A stretch of DNA of 64,000 nucleotides. Source: Aurantimonas sp. 22II-16-19i. Its GTDB lineage: Bacteria; Pseudomonadota; Alphaproteobacteria; Rhizobiales; Rhizobiaceae. The translations under genes were made by a program, and so were the position numbers. Under the pieces are notes generated by a model, which was not told where the DNA came from, searched no databases, and saw nothing but the letters and a program-made list of their open reading frames with translations. The stretch spans positions 1 to 64,000 of the forward strand of contig NZ_AQQS01000007.1 in the NCBI RefSeq assembly GCF_002088275.1. The letters are read 5' to 3'. Below, one piece after another: positions 28,180 through 37,800 of the stretch. Within the stretch, counting starts at the first letter, position 1; each line of letters begins with the position of its first letter.

Positions 28180-28602
28180 TCATTCGTGGTCCGGCGTCGT
28201 CAGCTCGGTCTCGCCGGTATCGACCACGAAGATCGCGAGCAGCTTCGAGGGGTCCGTAGCGCTGGCATTGGCGCTGAGGCGATGATGATCGCCCGGCATC
28301 TCGACGAAGCTCTCGCCGGCCGAGAACACCCGCGCAGGGCCGTCATTGATCTGGCTCTTGACCGCACCTTCGAGCACCGTCGCATAGATGAACGCCGAAT
28401 GCGCATGGGTGTGGGAGGGCGAGTGACCGCCGGGTCCGTATTCGACGAGGACGGCGCGAAGGCTCTTGCCGGGAACGTTCGGGATGGCCTGATCGAAGAC
28501 GAGCGTCACGCTGGCGTCCTTGGCGCTGTCGTGCGCCGCGGCCTTCGACATGCTGAGACATGTCGCTGCTGCCGCAGCGATGACGAAGAGAAGTTTCGGC
28601 AT
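28180..28602 (-). CDS. Exported cupin domain protein
   Basis: A 140-residue secreted single-domain cupin. The signal peptide (LLFVIAAAAATCLSMSKAAA) precedes cupin motif 1 (SHTHAHSAFIYATVLEGAV) and motif 2 (MPGDHHRLSANAS), which together provide histidine ligands for one metal ion. Small periplasmic cupins of this kind are poorly understood. It sits between an NmrA-like oxidoreductase gene (27 bp upstream) and the HD protein gene (9 bp downstream) on the same strand. Confidence 0.85.
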   Translation of the reverse strand: MPKLLFVIAAAAATCLSMSKAAAHDSAKDASVTLVFDQAIPNVPGKSLRAVLVEYGPGGHSPSHTHAHSAFIYATVLEGAVKSQINDGPARVFSAGESFVEMPGDHHRLSANASATDPSKLLAIFVVDTGETELTTPDHE

Positions 28603-28629
28603 GGCGGTTCTCCTGATGTTGCAAGGGGG

Positions 28630-29376
28630 TCAGAGGCGGCTCAGCCAGGCATCAAAGCGGGTGGATCCGAGGCGGGGCGATGCGCCGGGCGTCAGGGAAC
28701 CGTCGTCGACCTTCGTCCCGAAATAGCCTGCGTCCCTGTCGGCTCTGACCGTCCGGCCGTCTCCGGCGGCGCGGATGCGCGGCTTGACGAAGCGGGCGAA
28801 GGGCGCCTTTTCCGGCCCGGCGATCTCGACGCGGCCGTTGAGTGGCGGATTTGTCGCGATCTCGGCCAGGATCTCCACAACGTCGTCCGCCGCGATCGGT
28901 TGGAAGAGCACGGCCGGGAGCACGATCTCCCCTGCGGCCGTAGCACCGGCATCGGCGATCGCGGTCAGGAACTCGAAGAACTGGGTCGAGCGAACGATCG
29001 TATGGGGCACCCCCGAGGCTTCGACGATCGCCTCCTGTGCCACCTTGGCGCGCATATAGCCGCTGTCTGGCAAACGGTCCGTGCCGACGATCGACAGCGT
29101 TACATGGTGGCGGATGCCGGCCTGGCTCTCGGCCGCCATGAGGTTGCGGCAGGAGGTGACGAAAAAGTCCATCACCGCATCGTCCGCAAAGGACGGCGAG
29201 TTCGAGACGTCGACCACGACCGCGGTTCCGGCCATGACCTCGGCGAGGCCTTCGCCGGTCAAGGCGTCGACCCCGGTCTTCGGCGCCGCCTGGACCACCT
29301 CGTGGCCGCTCGCCCGGAGCCTTGCCGCCAGTCTGGAACCAATCAGCCCGGTTCCGCCGATGATCACGATCTTCAT
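28630..29376 (-). CDS. NAD(P)-binding atypical SDR, NmrA-like
   Basis: A 248-residue Rossmann protein. The N terminus MKIVIIGGTGLIGSRLAARL carries the GGxGxxG fingerprint; the classical YxxxK catalytic pair is replaced by YMRAKVAQE, in line with the atypical SDR-a5/NmrA-like group that includes quinone-reductase-like proteins and regulators. Start ATG 29376 follows GGAGCGCAGA. It is the first gene of a three-gene minus-strand operon with the cupin and HD genes and diverges from the haloperoxidase-like gene. Confidence 0.85.
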   Translation of the reverse strand: MKIVIIGGTGLIGSRLAARLRASGHEVVQAAPKTGVDALTGEGLAEVMAGTAVVVDVSNSPSFADDAVMDFFVTSCRNLMAAESQAGIRHHVTLSIVGTDRLPDSGYMRAKVAQEAIVEASGVPHTIVRSTQFFEFLTAIADAGATAAGEIVLPAVLFQPIAADDVVEILAEIATNPPLNGRVEIAGPEKAPFARFVKPRIRAAGDGRTVRADRDAGYFGTKVDDGSLTPGASPRLGSTRFDAWLSRL

Positions 29377-29614
29377 TCTGCGCTCCAGCTTTCGTGGGAA
29401 AAACCTCGAGCGCATTGAAGCCTGCGGCCGCCCACTCGGCCATCACACGCTCGCACGGCGCACTCATCCGAAGGGATGATCCGGCGCCCCCTGCGGGCGA
29501 TCGCGGCGAAAGGCGCCGCCCGCCATTCTCTCCTCGTCGGCGGACATCTCCCTCCGGGCATGAGGCCCGGCCGACGATCGACCGTCCGACCATCGAACCC
29601 GCGAGGAGCTCGCC

Positions 29615-30586
29615 ATGGGGCAGCAGCCTTCACACGCATTCGCCGCACTCACGCGGCGTGACCTGATGCTGACCGGCCTTGCTGCCGGCGCGGCATGGGC
29701 GCTGCCGGCATCGGCGGCGACAGACGCCAATCCTTCAACCTCCGCAGCACAGGGACGCAAGACGATGGGTATGGTCAAAAGCTTCGACGGCACGCAGATC
29801 TTCTACCGCGACTGGGGCACCGGGCCGGTCGTCACCTTTTCGCACGGCTGGCCGCTCAACTCCGATGCCTGGGATCCGCAGATCCTGTTTCTCGTCCACC
29901 AGGGTTTCCGCTGCGTCGCGGTGGACCGCCGCGGCCACGGACGGTCCGAACAGGCCTTCGCACACAATGACATGGACGGTTACGCCGACGACCTTTCGGC
30001 GGTCATGGAGGCGCTGGACCTTCGGGAGGCGACGATGATCGGCCACTCGACCGGCGGCGGCGAGGTCGCCCGCTATATCGGCCGGCACGGCACCGCTCGC
30101 GTCAGGAAGGCCGTGCTCGTGGCGGCGGTACCGCCGATCATGCTGAAGTCGGACGCCAATCCGGAGGGGCTCCCAATCGAAGTCTTCGACGACATCCGTG
30201 CCGGTGTCGCCGGTGACTGCTCGCAATTCTACAAGGATCTGGCGATCGCCTTCTACGGCGCCAATCGCGAGGGCGCCAAGGTCTCGCAGGGCATCCTCGA
30301 CCAGTTCTGGCTGTGGAGCATGCAGGCAGGCCGGCACAACGCCTATGAATCCGTAAAGGCCTTTTCGGAGACCGATTTTACGGAAGACCTGAAGAAGATC
30401 GACGTGCCGACGCTCGTCCTGCACGGCGAGGACGACCAGATCGTCCCGGTGAAGGACTCTGCCAGGAAGTCGGCGCAACTCGTGAAGGGCGCCGTCGAGA
30501 TCTATTATCCCGGCGCGCCGCACGGTCTCACCGCGACCCATCAGGACCGGGTCAACAAGGACCTTCTCGACTTCATCCGAAGCTGA
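29615..30586 (+). CDS. Alpha/beta hydrolase, cofactor-free haloperoxidase-like, with Tat signal
   Basis: A 323-residue hydrolase. A twin-arginine leader ([17 protein letters not shown]) ends near ASA; the mature part starts at about residue 50. The catalytic triad is visible: Ser in [13 protein letters not shown], Asp in [11 protein letters not shown] and His in [10 protein letters not shown]. The family includes non-haem chloroperoxidases, which work as perhydrolases or esterases. Start ATG 29615 follows GAGGAGCTCGCC. Most relatives are cytoplasmic, so export is notable. The reductase gene 82 bp downstream is on the same strand. Confidence 0.9.
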   Translation: MGQQPSHAFAALTRRDLMLTGLAAGAAWALPASAATDANPSTSAAQGRKTMGMVKSFDGTQIFYRDWGTGPVVTFSHGWPLNSDAWDPQILFLVHQGFRCVAVDRRGHGRSEQAFAHNDMDGYADDLSAVMEALDLREATMIGHSTGGGEVARYIGRHGTARVRKAVLVAAVPPIMLKSDANPEGLPIEVFDDIRAGVAGDCSQFYKDLAIAFYGANREGAKVSQGILDQFWLWSMQAGRHNAYESVKAFSETDFTEDLKKIDVPTLVLHGEDDQIVPVKDSARKSAQLVKGAVEIYYPGAPHGLTATHQDRVNKDLLDFIRS

Positions 30587-30667
30587 GCCTCTCAGCCCAG
30601 TGGGCGCAGCTTCGGCCGCGCCCACTGATCAAGCGGTTCGAACGACAAGATCATCCTCGGAGATTTC

Positions 30668-31651
30668 ATGGCCTGCATTCTCGTCACGGGCGGCAGCGGC
30701 TTCGTCGGCAGCCACTGCATCGCGCAGCTCCTTGCCGCCGGGCACGGCGTGCGCGCCACCGTCCGCTCGCTCTCGCGGGAAGCCGAGATCGGCGCCATGC
30801 TGGCGCGGGCCGGCGTCGACGGCGCCGACCGGCTGAGCCTCTTTGCCGCCGACCTCGAAGACGACGCGGGATGGGACGTGGCGGTCGCCGGCTGCGAATA
30901 CGTGCTGCACGTCGCCTCGCCATTCCCGGCCTCCGTGCCCGCCGACCCCCAGGAGTTGATCCGCCCCGCCAGGGACGGGGCGCTTCGCGTGCTGCGCGCC
31001 GGCGTTTCGGCCGGCGTTCGGCGCCTCGTCCTGACGTCTTCCTTCGCGGCCGTGGGATACGGCCACGTGGTCGAAGGCCGACCCTATGACGAGCGCGACT
31101 GGACCGACGTCACCGGGCCCGATGCGCATCCCTATATCCAGTCGAAAGCCATCGCCGAGCGGGCCGCCTGGGACTTCATGAAGGCGCATGGCGGCGATAC
31201 GGAACTCGCCGTCGTCAACCCTGTCGGGATCTTCGGGCCGGCCTTGGGGCCGTCTCTGTCCACATCGGTCGACATGATCCGGCAGATGCTGGCGGGCGAG
31301 ATCGCGGAGGCGCCGCGGTTGCATTTCGGCGCCGTCGACGTGCGGGACGTCGCCGACCTGCATCTGCGGGCCATGGTCCATCCGGCCGCAGCCGGCGAGC
31401 GCTTTCTGGCAACCGGCGGGGACACGTCCCTGATCGCCATTGCGGCGATGCTGCGCGAGGCCTTTCCCGCCTTTGCCGATCGGCTTCCGACCAGGGAGGG
31501 CTCCGGCGCAAGCTCGGAACCGCCTGTCCCGCGATCGGCGTCATCCGAAAAGGCGCAGCGTCTCTTCGGCTGGACGCCGCGCCCGGTGCGAGAGGCGATC
31601 GTCGCGAGTGCCGAAAGCCTGTTGGAACTTGGTCTGATCCCAGGACCCTGA
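30668..31651 (+). CDS. Extended SDR, dihydroflavonol-4-reductase/aldehyde reductase-like
   Basis: A 327-residue extended SDR. TGGSGFVGSHCIAQLL binds the cofactor, LTSSFAAVGYG supplies the catalytic serine region, and YIQSKAIAE holds the tyrosine and lysine. The ATVRSLSRE stretch with basic residues after the second strand points to NADP(H). The family reduces aldehydes and ketones, including methylglyoxal and plant-derived substrates. It follows the haloperoxidase-like gene and may share its transcript. The scar region begins directly after its stop. Confidence 0.88.
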   Translation: MACILVTGGSGFVGSHCIAQLLAAGHGVRATVRSLSREAEIGAMLARAGVDGADRLSLFAADLEDDAGWDVAVAGCEYVLHVASPFPASVPADPQELIRPARDGALRVLRAGVSAGVRRLVLTSSFAAVGYGHVVEGRPYDERDWTDVTGPDAHPYIQSKAIAERAAWDFMKAHGGDTELAVVNPVGIFGPALGPSLSTSVDMIRQMLAGEIAEAPRLHFGAVDVRDVADLHLRAMVHPAAAGERFLATGGDTSLIAIAAMLREAFPAFADRLPTREGSGASSEPPVPRSASSEKAQRLFGWTPRPVREAIVASAESLLELGLIPGP

Positions 31652-31953
31652 CTCCGCCATGGCGGCCAGGCGTGGCGCAAGACCGTCAGTTGGCTCGCCT
31701 ACTGCAACAGCTCGACCGACACCTACGCCCAGACCGTCAGCACGGTCGGTCCCTGGTGGAACGACAGGATCTCCTCCATTCGCTGCGACGACAGTGCAAG
31801 CGTACGTTGCTCGACCGAGGTCTGGCGCGACGTCTGTGAATCGGCGGCGGCGACGCGATCTTCTGGGGCTCGCAAGGCATGGTCAATCTCGAAAAGTACG
31901 GCTGGAACGACATCGTCTCGTCCTACCTGGTCTTCTGCGACCCCTTGAAGTGA
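31652..31953 (+). pseudogene. Frameshifted, 5'-truncated gene remnant with beta/gamma-crystallin-like repeats
   Basis: Directly after the reductase stop, and in its frame, the sequence reads AWRKTVSWLAYCNSSTDTY, then GPWWNDRISSIRCDDSA. Past the GGC repeat near 31850 the sense continues in another frame as DAIFWGSQGMVNLEKYGWND, IVSSYLVFCDPLK and stop. The two WND-ISS-type repeats resemble the beta/gamma-crystallin or I36 inhibitor fold. There is no start codon or signal peptide, and the frame changes once, so this is a decayed fragment. Its stop codon lies in the putative IS end. Family assignment is tentative. Confidence 0.4.
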
Positions 31954-32735
31954 TACGACTTCCGGATGACTAGTTCGGATTGGTCTTTCTGGGCCACCAG
32001 TGGAAACCGGCCCGTCCTCTGATGATGTCGGGCTGCTTGGCGAGGTGGCAGCATCGCTCGGCGATAATGGCGTCGAGTTCGGCGATGGAGGCAATATGCT
32101 TGTTGACCACAGGCTCGTCGACGAGCGCCCACAGGGTCTCTGCTGGCTGAAGCTCGGGGGTGTAGGGCGGCAGGAAGACCTGCCGCAGCCCGTCCGGGAC
32201 CGTCAAGCCGGCCTCGCTGTGCCAGCCCGCATTGTCGATGACCAGCACGATGGTGCGTTCGCGTCCGGCCCCGGCTTCCCAGGCGAAGCTGGCCAGCAGC
32301 GCTTCGAACAAGGGCTTGGAGATGCCGTTCGACAGATACCAGAACACCTCGCCGGTGGCCGGCGACACAAAGGCCGTGACATAGAGCCAGGCGAAGCGAT
32401 GATGGCCGAGCGCCGTCGGCCGCTCGTCGACCGGCGCCCAGACCCGCCGTGTGACCGGCCTCAGGCCGAGCCGGTGCTCGTCGCTGGCGAAGACCTCCAC
32501 CGGCCGTTCGGGGTGGGTCTGGACCTCCTGTTCGACGATTTCGGCAAGCTTTTTTTGAACGCGGCCGCCACCTCGGGCGATGCCGACTTCGGGTTCTTCG
32601 GGCGCGGCGTCTGGATCGACCAGCCGCAGGCCTACAAGGCCTCCCAGCCACGCTGCACGGCAATCCTTTCCACCCCCAATTCAGGGGGCGGGGTCATACC
32701 GGCACCCCGAAACACGCCCGGAACGCTTCACTTCT
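31946..32735. mobile_element. Decayed IS630-family insertion sequence
   Basis: An IS630-type transposase remnant is bounded by short imperfect inverted ends: GAAGTGA at 31947-31953 and its complement TCACTTC at 32728-32734, with further scattered matches inward. The span of about 0.8 kb is shorter than a normal IS630 element (about 1.1 kb), because the transposase lacks its N-terminal helix-turn-helix. The exact ends are uncertain. Confidence 0.5.
31970..32649 (-). pseudogene. IS630-family transposase, truncated, with a nonsense codon and frameshift
   Basis: The DDE catalytic domain is intact from about 32560 to 31970: EVFASDEHRLGLRPVTRRVW, VLVIDNAGWHSEAGL and FLPPYTPELQPAETLWALVD contain the expected Asp, Asp and Glu. 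Upstream the sense continues as CGWSIQTPRPKNPKSAS and PEVAAAFKK in the frame closed by TAG at 32634-32632, and it joins the catalytic frame only across a run of seven A (32550-32556). An eighth A would restore FKKKLAEIVEQ. The first hundred residues of the family are absent. The A run could permit slippage, but the other damage argues for an inactive copy. Confidence 0.75.
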
Positions 32736-32886
32736 CGCCATAACGACACCATGGGTGGAGATATCGAGATGTCGGAGCGTTGCCGAGGGACAGAAGCGTC
32801 TCTATGTTCCCATCAAAGTTCCCAGGCGCGGATCACTTTCGCTCTAACGTTCCATAAGTTCCTGATTTTGCTGAGCTGTCAGACTG

Positions 32887-32914
32887 GCGGGTTCGAATCC
32901 CTCTCTCACCGCCA
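32887..32914 (+). other. 3' end of a tRNA-Ser gene without its body: attachment-site scar
   Basis: GGGTTCGAATCCC (T arm), then TCTCTCACC, a discriminator G and an encoded CCA end at 32914. This is the 3' end of a class II serine tRNA of the kind that starts GGTGAGA. No matching 5' acceptor strand, anticodon arm or D arm is found in the 100 bases upstream, and the T stem already mismatches at its outer end. Such isolated tRNA 3' ends are left by integrases that use the tRNA as attachment site. Confidence 0.7.
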
Positions 32915-33396
32915 CAAAACGCCCGCCCCAAGCGCGGGTGCCAAACCTCTGACGAACATCGAATTTCGGGAACCAGACCAAAGGGGTCGGATCGGTTTCC
33001 ATGGCTCGAGAAGACCGGCGACGATTCCATGGTCCGACCTCCGCGTGAGGTAGACTTTCCTCATGGCGAAGGCCGGGTACCGGTTAAGACGCACGAAAGC
33101 CTCATGGCATTCGCTTTGCATCGGTCTCTGGTCGAACGCGGTATTGTTCAGTTCATGAATGAACCGGCTTCCTGTTTGCGCCGTCGTTGACACAGGGTGA
33201 AACTAGTCGGCGCCGAAGATGGCACAGTGATGATGATTCCCCACTGAAGCGCACCCCACCCTCGCCTGTCGGACGCGGCGCCCGACGTCGGCGGCCGTAA
33301 TCCGCAACGTTCAACCGGAAACCCCCACCCGCAGCCAGTCGCGCGGCCGGACCGGGAAGCAAGCAAGAGCCGCGTAGCGAGGGCTCCGGAGATCCA
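32915..33396. other. Gene-poor stretch between the tRNA scar and the copper genes
   Basis: About 480 bp without a supported gene. Codon use and composition differ from the flanks, and several open frames cross it, but none has a ribosome binding site with a recognisable product. It is probably island-border debris. Confidence 0.45.
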
Positions 33397-33840
33397 TCAC
33401 CGGGGATAGCGTGCGTAGACGGTGGACGAGCCGTCCCGCCCTACCAGGAGCACCTCGTAGGGCTCGTCGCTTTCCCCCATTCCGGGGCTGCCAGCAGGCA
33501 TATCGGGAACGGTCAGGCCGATCGCGTCGGGCTTTTCGGCGAGGAGCCGTTTGATCTCGGCGGCCGGGACGTGACCCTCGACGACGTAGCCGCCCACAAA
33601 CCCGGTATGGCATGAGGTCTGGCCCTGCCGAAGCCCGGCCTCCATCTTCTTCGCGTAAAGATCCGCCATCGCGAGGTTCTCGTTCTCGACCTCGAATCCG
33701 GCATCCTCGAGGTGCTTCATCCAGCCGATGCAGCACCCGCATCCCGACGTCGAGAACATCTCGACGTTCTCGGCCGCGAGCACCGACGTGGACAAAAGGG
33801 CGAGCGCGCCGGCGAGGAACGTCGTTCGCTTGGACATCAT
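33397..33840 (-). CDS. Exported DUF411 metal-binding protein
   Basis: A 147-residue periplasmic protein. Its signal peptide (LAGALALLSTSVLAA) precedes the DUF411 core: the cysteine cluster STSGCGCCIGWMKHLE and a later SCHTGFVGGYVVEGHVPA. DUF411 proteins are regularly encoded with copper and other metal-resistance genes and are thought to bind or transfer metal. The start may be either of two adjacent ATG codons (33840 or 33837). It is the last gene of the minus-strand group that begins at the CusB-like adaptor. Confidence 0.88.
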   Translation of the reverse strand: MMSKRTTFLAGALALLSTSVLAAENVEMFSTSGCGCCIGWMKHLEDAGFEVENENLAMADLYAKKMEAGLRQGQTSCHTGFVGGYVVEGHVPAAEIKRLLAEKPDAIGLTVPDMPAGSPGMGESDEPYEVLLVGRDGSSTVYARYPR

Positions 33841-33945
33841 GGCTTGGTCCTCTCTTCTTTGGTTTTTTCAGGGTTTGAGCGGCCTGCGCCGCCGCTGACC
33901 GCTACTCGGCAGCGGTGGGAAAGCCGCTCCCGTCATGGAACGGGC

Positions 33946-34416
33946 CTACTTCGCAAGAGCCTCGACGCGAAGGGTCATCTCCTCGATCTCCTTCTTCTGC
34001 GTATCGATGATCATCTGCGCCATCTTACGCGACGCCTCGTCCTTGCCCATCTTCAGTTCGAGCTCGCTCATGGCGATGGCTCCATAGTGATGGGCGATCA
34101 TCCCGCAGTTGAAGGCCAGGTCGGGGTCCTCGATCATGGCAGCCCTCATCATCGGGCCGTGCATCTTCATCATCGATGCGTGGCTGGCCATCTGAGCTTC
34201 GTCCATGCCCGACATCATATCGGACATGCCGTCCGTCATCGCCGACATGTCCATGGCTCCCACGGCGCCGTTGCAAGCCTCGGGAAGCTCCGCTTCCCCC
34301 GACATCCCCGCCACGCCGCCGGACATCGAGTGACCGGACATGGGCTGGCTATCCTGGGCATGAGCGAGGAACGGAAGGGCAGCGATCGTGGCGGCAATGA
34401 TCAGTGTCTTGCGCAT
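33946..34416 (-). CDS. Exported Met/His-rich DUF305 protein
   Basis: A 156-residue periplasmic protein. The signal peptide (LIIAATIAALPFLAHA) is followed by a methionine-rich segment (MSGHSMSGGVAGMSG, MTDGMSDMMSGMDEAQM) and a DUF305 core (MIAHHYGAIAMSELELKMG). Methionine and histidine clusters fit Cu(I)/Cu(II) binding in the periplasm. It lies between the DUF411 and YtkA-sized small protein genes of the copper group. A second, membrane-anchored DUF305 gene is at 41639-42133. Confidence 0.88.
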   Translation of the reverse strand: MRKTLIIAATIAALPFLAHAQDSQPMSGHSMSGGVAGMSGEAELPEACNGAVGAMDMSAMTDGMSDMMSGMDEAQMASHASMMKMHGPMMRAAMIEDPDLAFNCGMIAHHYGAIAMSELELKMGKDEASRKMAQMIIDTQKKEIEEMTLRVEALAK

Positions 34417-34488
34417 GGTAGTTCTCCTGGAATGGCCCTCGGGCCAGATGATTGCGGATCACGGGCATAACGCCGTTTCGGCGGCCGT

Positions 34489-34854
34489 TCAGTCGAACTT
34501 CGCCTGGGAGGTCTTCCCGTCGGACGCCGTGAGCTGCACGGCCCCCTTCACGGGCCCTTCGACTGCCGTCTCGAGCGGCCCCGACAGAAACGCGCCGGCC
34601 GGCGCGAGCGGCACGCGCGCCGGCTTGCCGCCGATCAGCAGGATCGCGGTGCCCTTGAAGTCGTCGCTGGGAAGGGGTGCGTCCGCGGCATCGCTGACAT
34701 AGACCCTCACTTCGTTTCCCGCGGCGACGAGTTCGACGTGGTGGGCTCCCGCGTCCACGAGCGTCCCGCCGTTCGGACCCTTGCGCGGGTCGTGGGCGTT
34801 GGCTGCCGTCGAGGCGACGATGGCGGCGGCGAGGAGGAAGGTGCGAGCGATCAT
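34489..34854 (-). CDS. Small exported protein of metal-efflux operons
   Basis: A 121-residue periplasmic protein with signal peptide ([15 protein letters not shown]) and the mature start HDPRKGPNGGTLVDAGAHHV, a histidine-containing motif seen in small proteins encoded next to CusA/CzcA pumps. The rest is predicted beta-rich. It lies 18 bp downstream of the RND pump gene and so belongs to its operon. It may present metal to the pump or adaptor; no function has been shown for the group as far as I know. Confidence 0.75.
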   Translation of the reverse strand: MIARTFLLAAAIVASTAANAHDPRKGPNGGTLVDAGAHHVELVAAGNEVRVYVSDAADAPLPSDDFKGTAILLIGGKPARVPLAPAGAFLSGPLETAVEGPVKGAVQLTASDGKTSQAKFD

Positions 34855-34872
34855 GATTGGTAACTCCGTTGG

Positions 34873-37800
34873 TCAGAACGTGTGGGCCGCAGCCGTGTCG
34901 GTCACGGCGTCCGGGGTTCCTTGGGCTGATTGAAGGCGAGCCGTCTCGACGAGCCGCTTCAGGGGCTTTTCCCCGAAGCGCAGGAAGAGGACGGGGGTGA
35001 GGAAGGTGTCGAGCAGCGTCGATGAGACGAGGCCGCCGAAGATCGTCACGGCGACGGGGTGAAGGATTTCCTTGCCCGGTGCCGAGGGGTCGATCATCAG
35101 CGGCACCAGCGCCACGCCTGCCGAGAGGGCGGTCATCAGTACGGGCGTCAGCCGCTCGAGGCTTCCCCGCATGACGAGCTCGCGCCCGAAGGGAATGCCC
35201 TCGTGGATCGAGAGGTTGATGTAGTGGCTGATCTTCAGGATGCCGTTGCGCGCCGCGATTCCCGTCAACGTGATGAAGCCGATCATCGAGGCGACCGACA
35301 GCGGCTGGCCTGAGAGCCAGAGCGCCGCGACCGAGCCGATCAGGGCAAGCGGGATGCTGCCAAGGATGATCAGCGTGAAGACGGCCGAGCGATAGCGGCT
35401 GTAGAGGATCGCGAAGATCATCGCGAGCGACACCAGCGACAGCAGCCCGATGGTGCGGCTCGCCTCTTCCTGCGCCTGGAAGGTGCCTTCGAGGCTCGTC
35501 GAGAAGCCGGGCGGAAGCTCTGCTGCGGCCAGCTCGGCCCGGACTTGCTCGATTACCCCGGCCATGTCGGCATCACCGGCGGCGTTCGCGAGAACGACGA
35601 CGCGGCGCTGGCCGTTTTCCCGCAGGATCTGGTTCGGACCGTCGGTCTCCCGCACCTCGGCAAGTTCGCGCACCGGTATCCAACCTGCCGGCGTCTCGAT
35701 CAGAAGGTCCCCGAGCGCCTCGGTCGTGCGTTCCGCATCGCCCAGGCGAATGACGACATCGTAGGTGCGGTTGCCGTCGACGAGGCGGGAGACGACACGA
35801 CCATTGGAAAGCTGCTCCAACTCCTCGGTGATCTTCGCGGGCTGTATCCCGAACAGGGCGGCGCGCTCGTAGTCGATCCGGATCTCGAGCTGCGGAATGC
35901 GGACCTGCTTCTCGACCTGGAGGTCGACGATTCCCGGGACCGTCGCCATTCGGCCCCTCAGGCTCTCCGCGACGGTGCGCAACGTGTCGAGATCCTCGCC
36001 GAAGACCTTCAGCGCGATTTGCGCCCGCACGCCGGACAGCATGTGGTCGAGGCGGTGCGAGATGGGCTGGCCGATATTGATCGCCACGGGAAGGACGGAA
36101 AGACGCGAGCGGATGTCGGCCTCGATCTCGGTCTTGGTTCGCCCCGTCTCCAGGTCGACCTCGATCTCGGAGGAGTGGACGCCCTCGGCGTGCTCGTCGA
36201 GTTCCGCCCGACCGGTGCGCCTTCCGACGACGGACACCTCCGGCACCTCCATGATGATGCGTTCGGCGATCAGCCCGACGCGATGGGACTCCGCCAGGGA
36301 GATGCCGGGGTTGAAGGCCATGCTGATGGTCAGCGTCCCCTCGTTGAAGGGTGGCAGGAATGCCCGCGGCAAGGCCGTCGCCCCGACGGCGGCGACAACC
36401 ACGCCCAGCGTGGCGCCCGCCATGAGGAGCCGCGGCCAGCGGAACGCGCGGTTCAGAAGGACGCGATTGCCACGTTTAATCCACCGCACGATGAAGCCTT
36501 CGCGCTCGTCCAGCCGCTTGAGGCTCGGCAGGAGGTAGTAGGCCATGACCGGAGTAAGGGTGATCGATACGACGAGGCTGGCGAGGATCGAGACGATGTA
36601 GGCCTGTCCCAGCGGCGCGAAGAGCCGTCCCTCGATCCCGGTCAAGGCGAACAACGGCACGAAGACCAGGACGATGATGACCGTCGCGTAGACGATGCCT
36701 GAGCGGACCTCCTGCGAGGCGGAGACGACGACGTCGAACACCGAGCGCGGGTTGCCGAGCTCGCGATTCTCCCGGAGGCGCCGGAAGATGTTCTCGACGT
36801 CCACCACCGCGTCGTCGACGAGTTCGCCGATGGCGATGGCGAGTCCGCCGAGCGTCATGGTGTTGATGGAGAGCCCCATCAGATGGAAGACGATGCCCGT
36901 CGCCAGGATGGAAACGGGGATCGCCGTCAGGGATATCACCGTCGTGCGAACGTTCAGGAGAAAGGCGAAGAGGACGATCGCCACCACCACGATGGCCTCG
37001 AGCAGCACCGTCTGGACATTCTTGATCGAGGTCTCGATGAAGTCCGCCTGCCGGAAGAGGACCTGATCGGCCCGGATGCCGTCCGGAAGCGAGGCGCTGA
37101 CCTCGCCGAGCGCCGCTTCGAGTTGCCGGGTCAGAGCAAGCGTATCGACGTCGGGCTGCTTCTCGATCGATACGATGACGGCGGAGCGACCCATGTACCC
37201 GGCCTCTCCGCGCTTCTGACGGGCGCCGAAGGAGACGTCGGCGACCTCGTCGAGCAGGACGGGTCGCGTTCCGACTGTCGCCACCACGAGGCCCCGCAGA
37301 TCGTCGAGGCTGAGGCTGCGACCGATGTTCCGGATCAGGAACTCGCGGGAATACTGGTCGGTGAAGCCGCCGCCGGTATTGGCCCCGAACGAGGCGAGCG
37401 CGCCTTCGACCTGTTCCATCGTGACGCCGAGCGCCCGGAGCGAGGCGGCGTGCGGGGCGACGCGGTACTGACGGACCTCGCCGCCGATCGGGATGACCTG
37501 CGCGACACCCGGCACGGCGAGGAGCCGGGGCCGCACGAGCGCATCCGCCGCCTCGCGCAACGCCATCGGCGACACATCGTCGGGCGCGGTCATGGCGACG
37601 AGCATCACCTGCCCCATGATCGAGGAGATCGGCCCCATCTGCGGCGAGACGCCCGGCGGAAGCTGGCTGCGCACCAGTGCCAGCTTCTCGGCGATCTGCT
37701 GGCGGTTCAGGTAGATGTCGGTGTCCCAGTCGAACTCGACATAGACGATCGAGAGGCCGACACCCGAGACGGAGCGCACCCGGCTGACGCCCGGAAGGCC

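Noticed and set aside
32906-33193. Possible small minus-strand gene of 95 codons
   Set aside because: No ATG with a ribosome binding site and no recognisable family; it runs into the tRNA 3' end.
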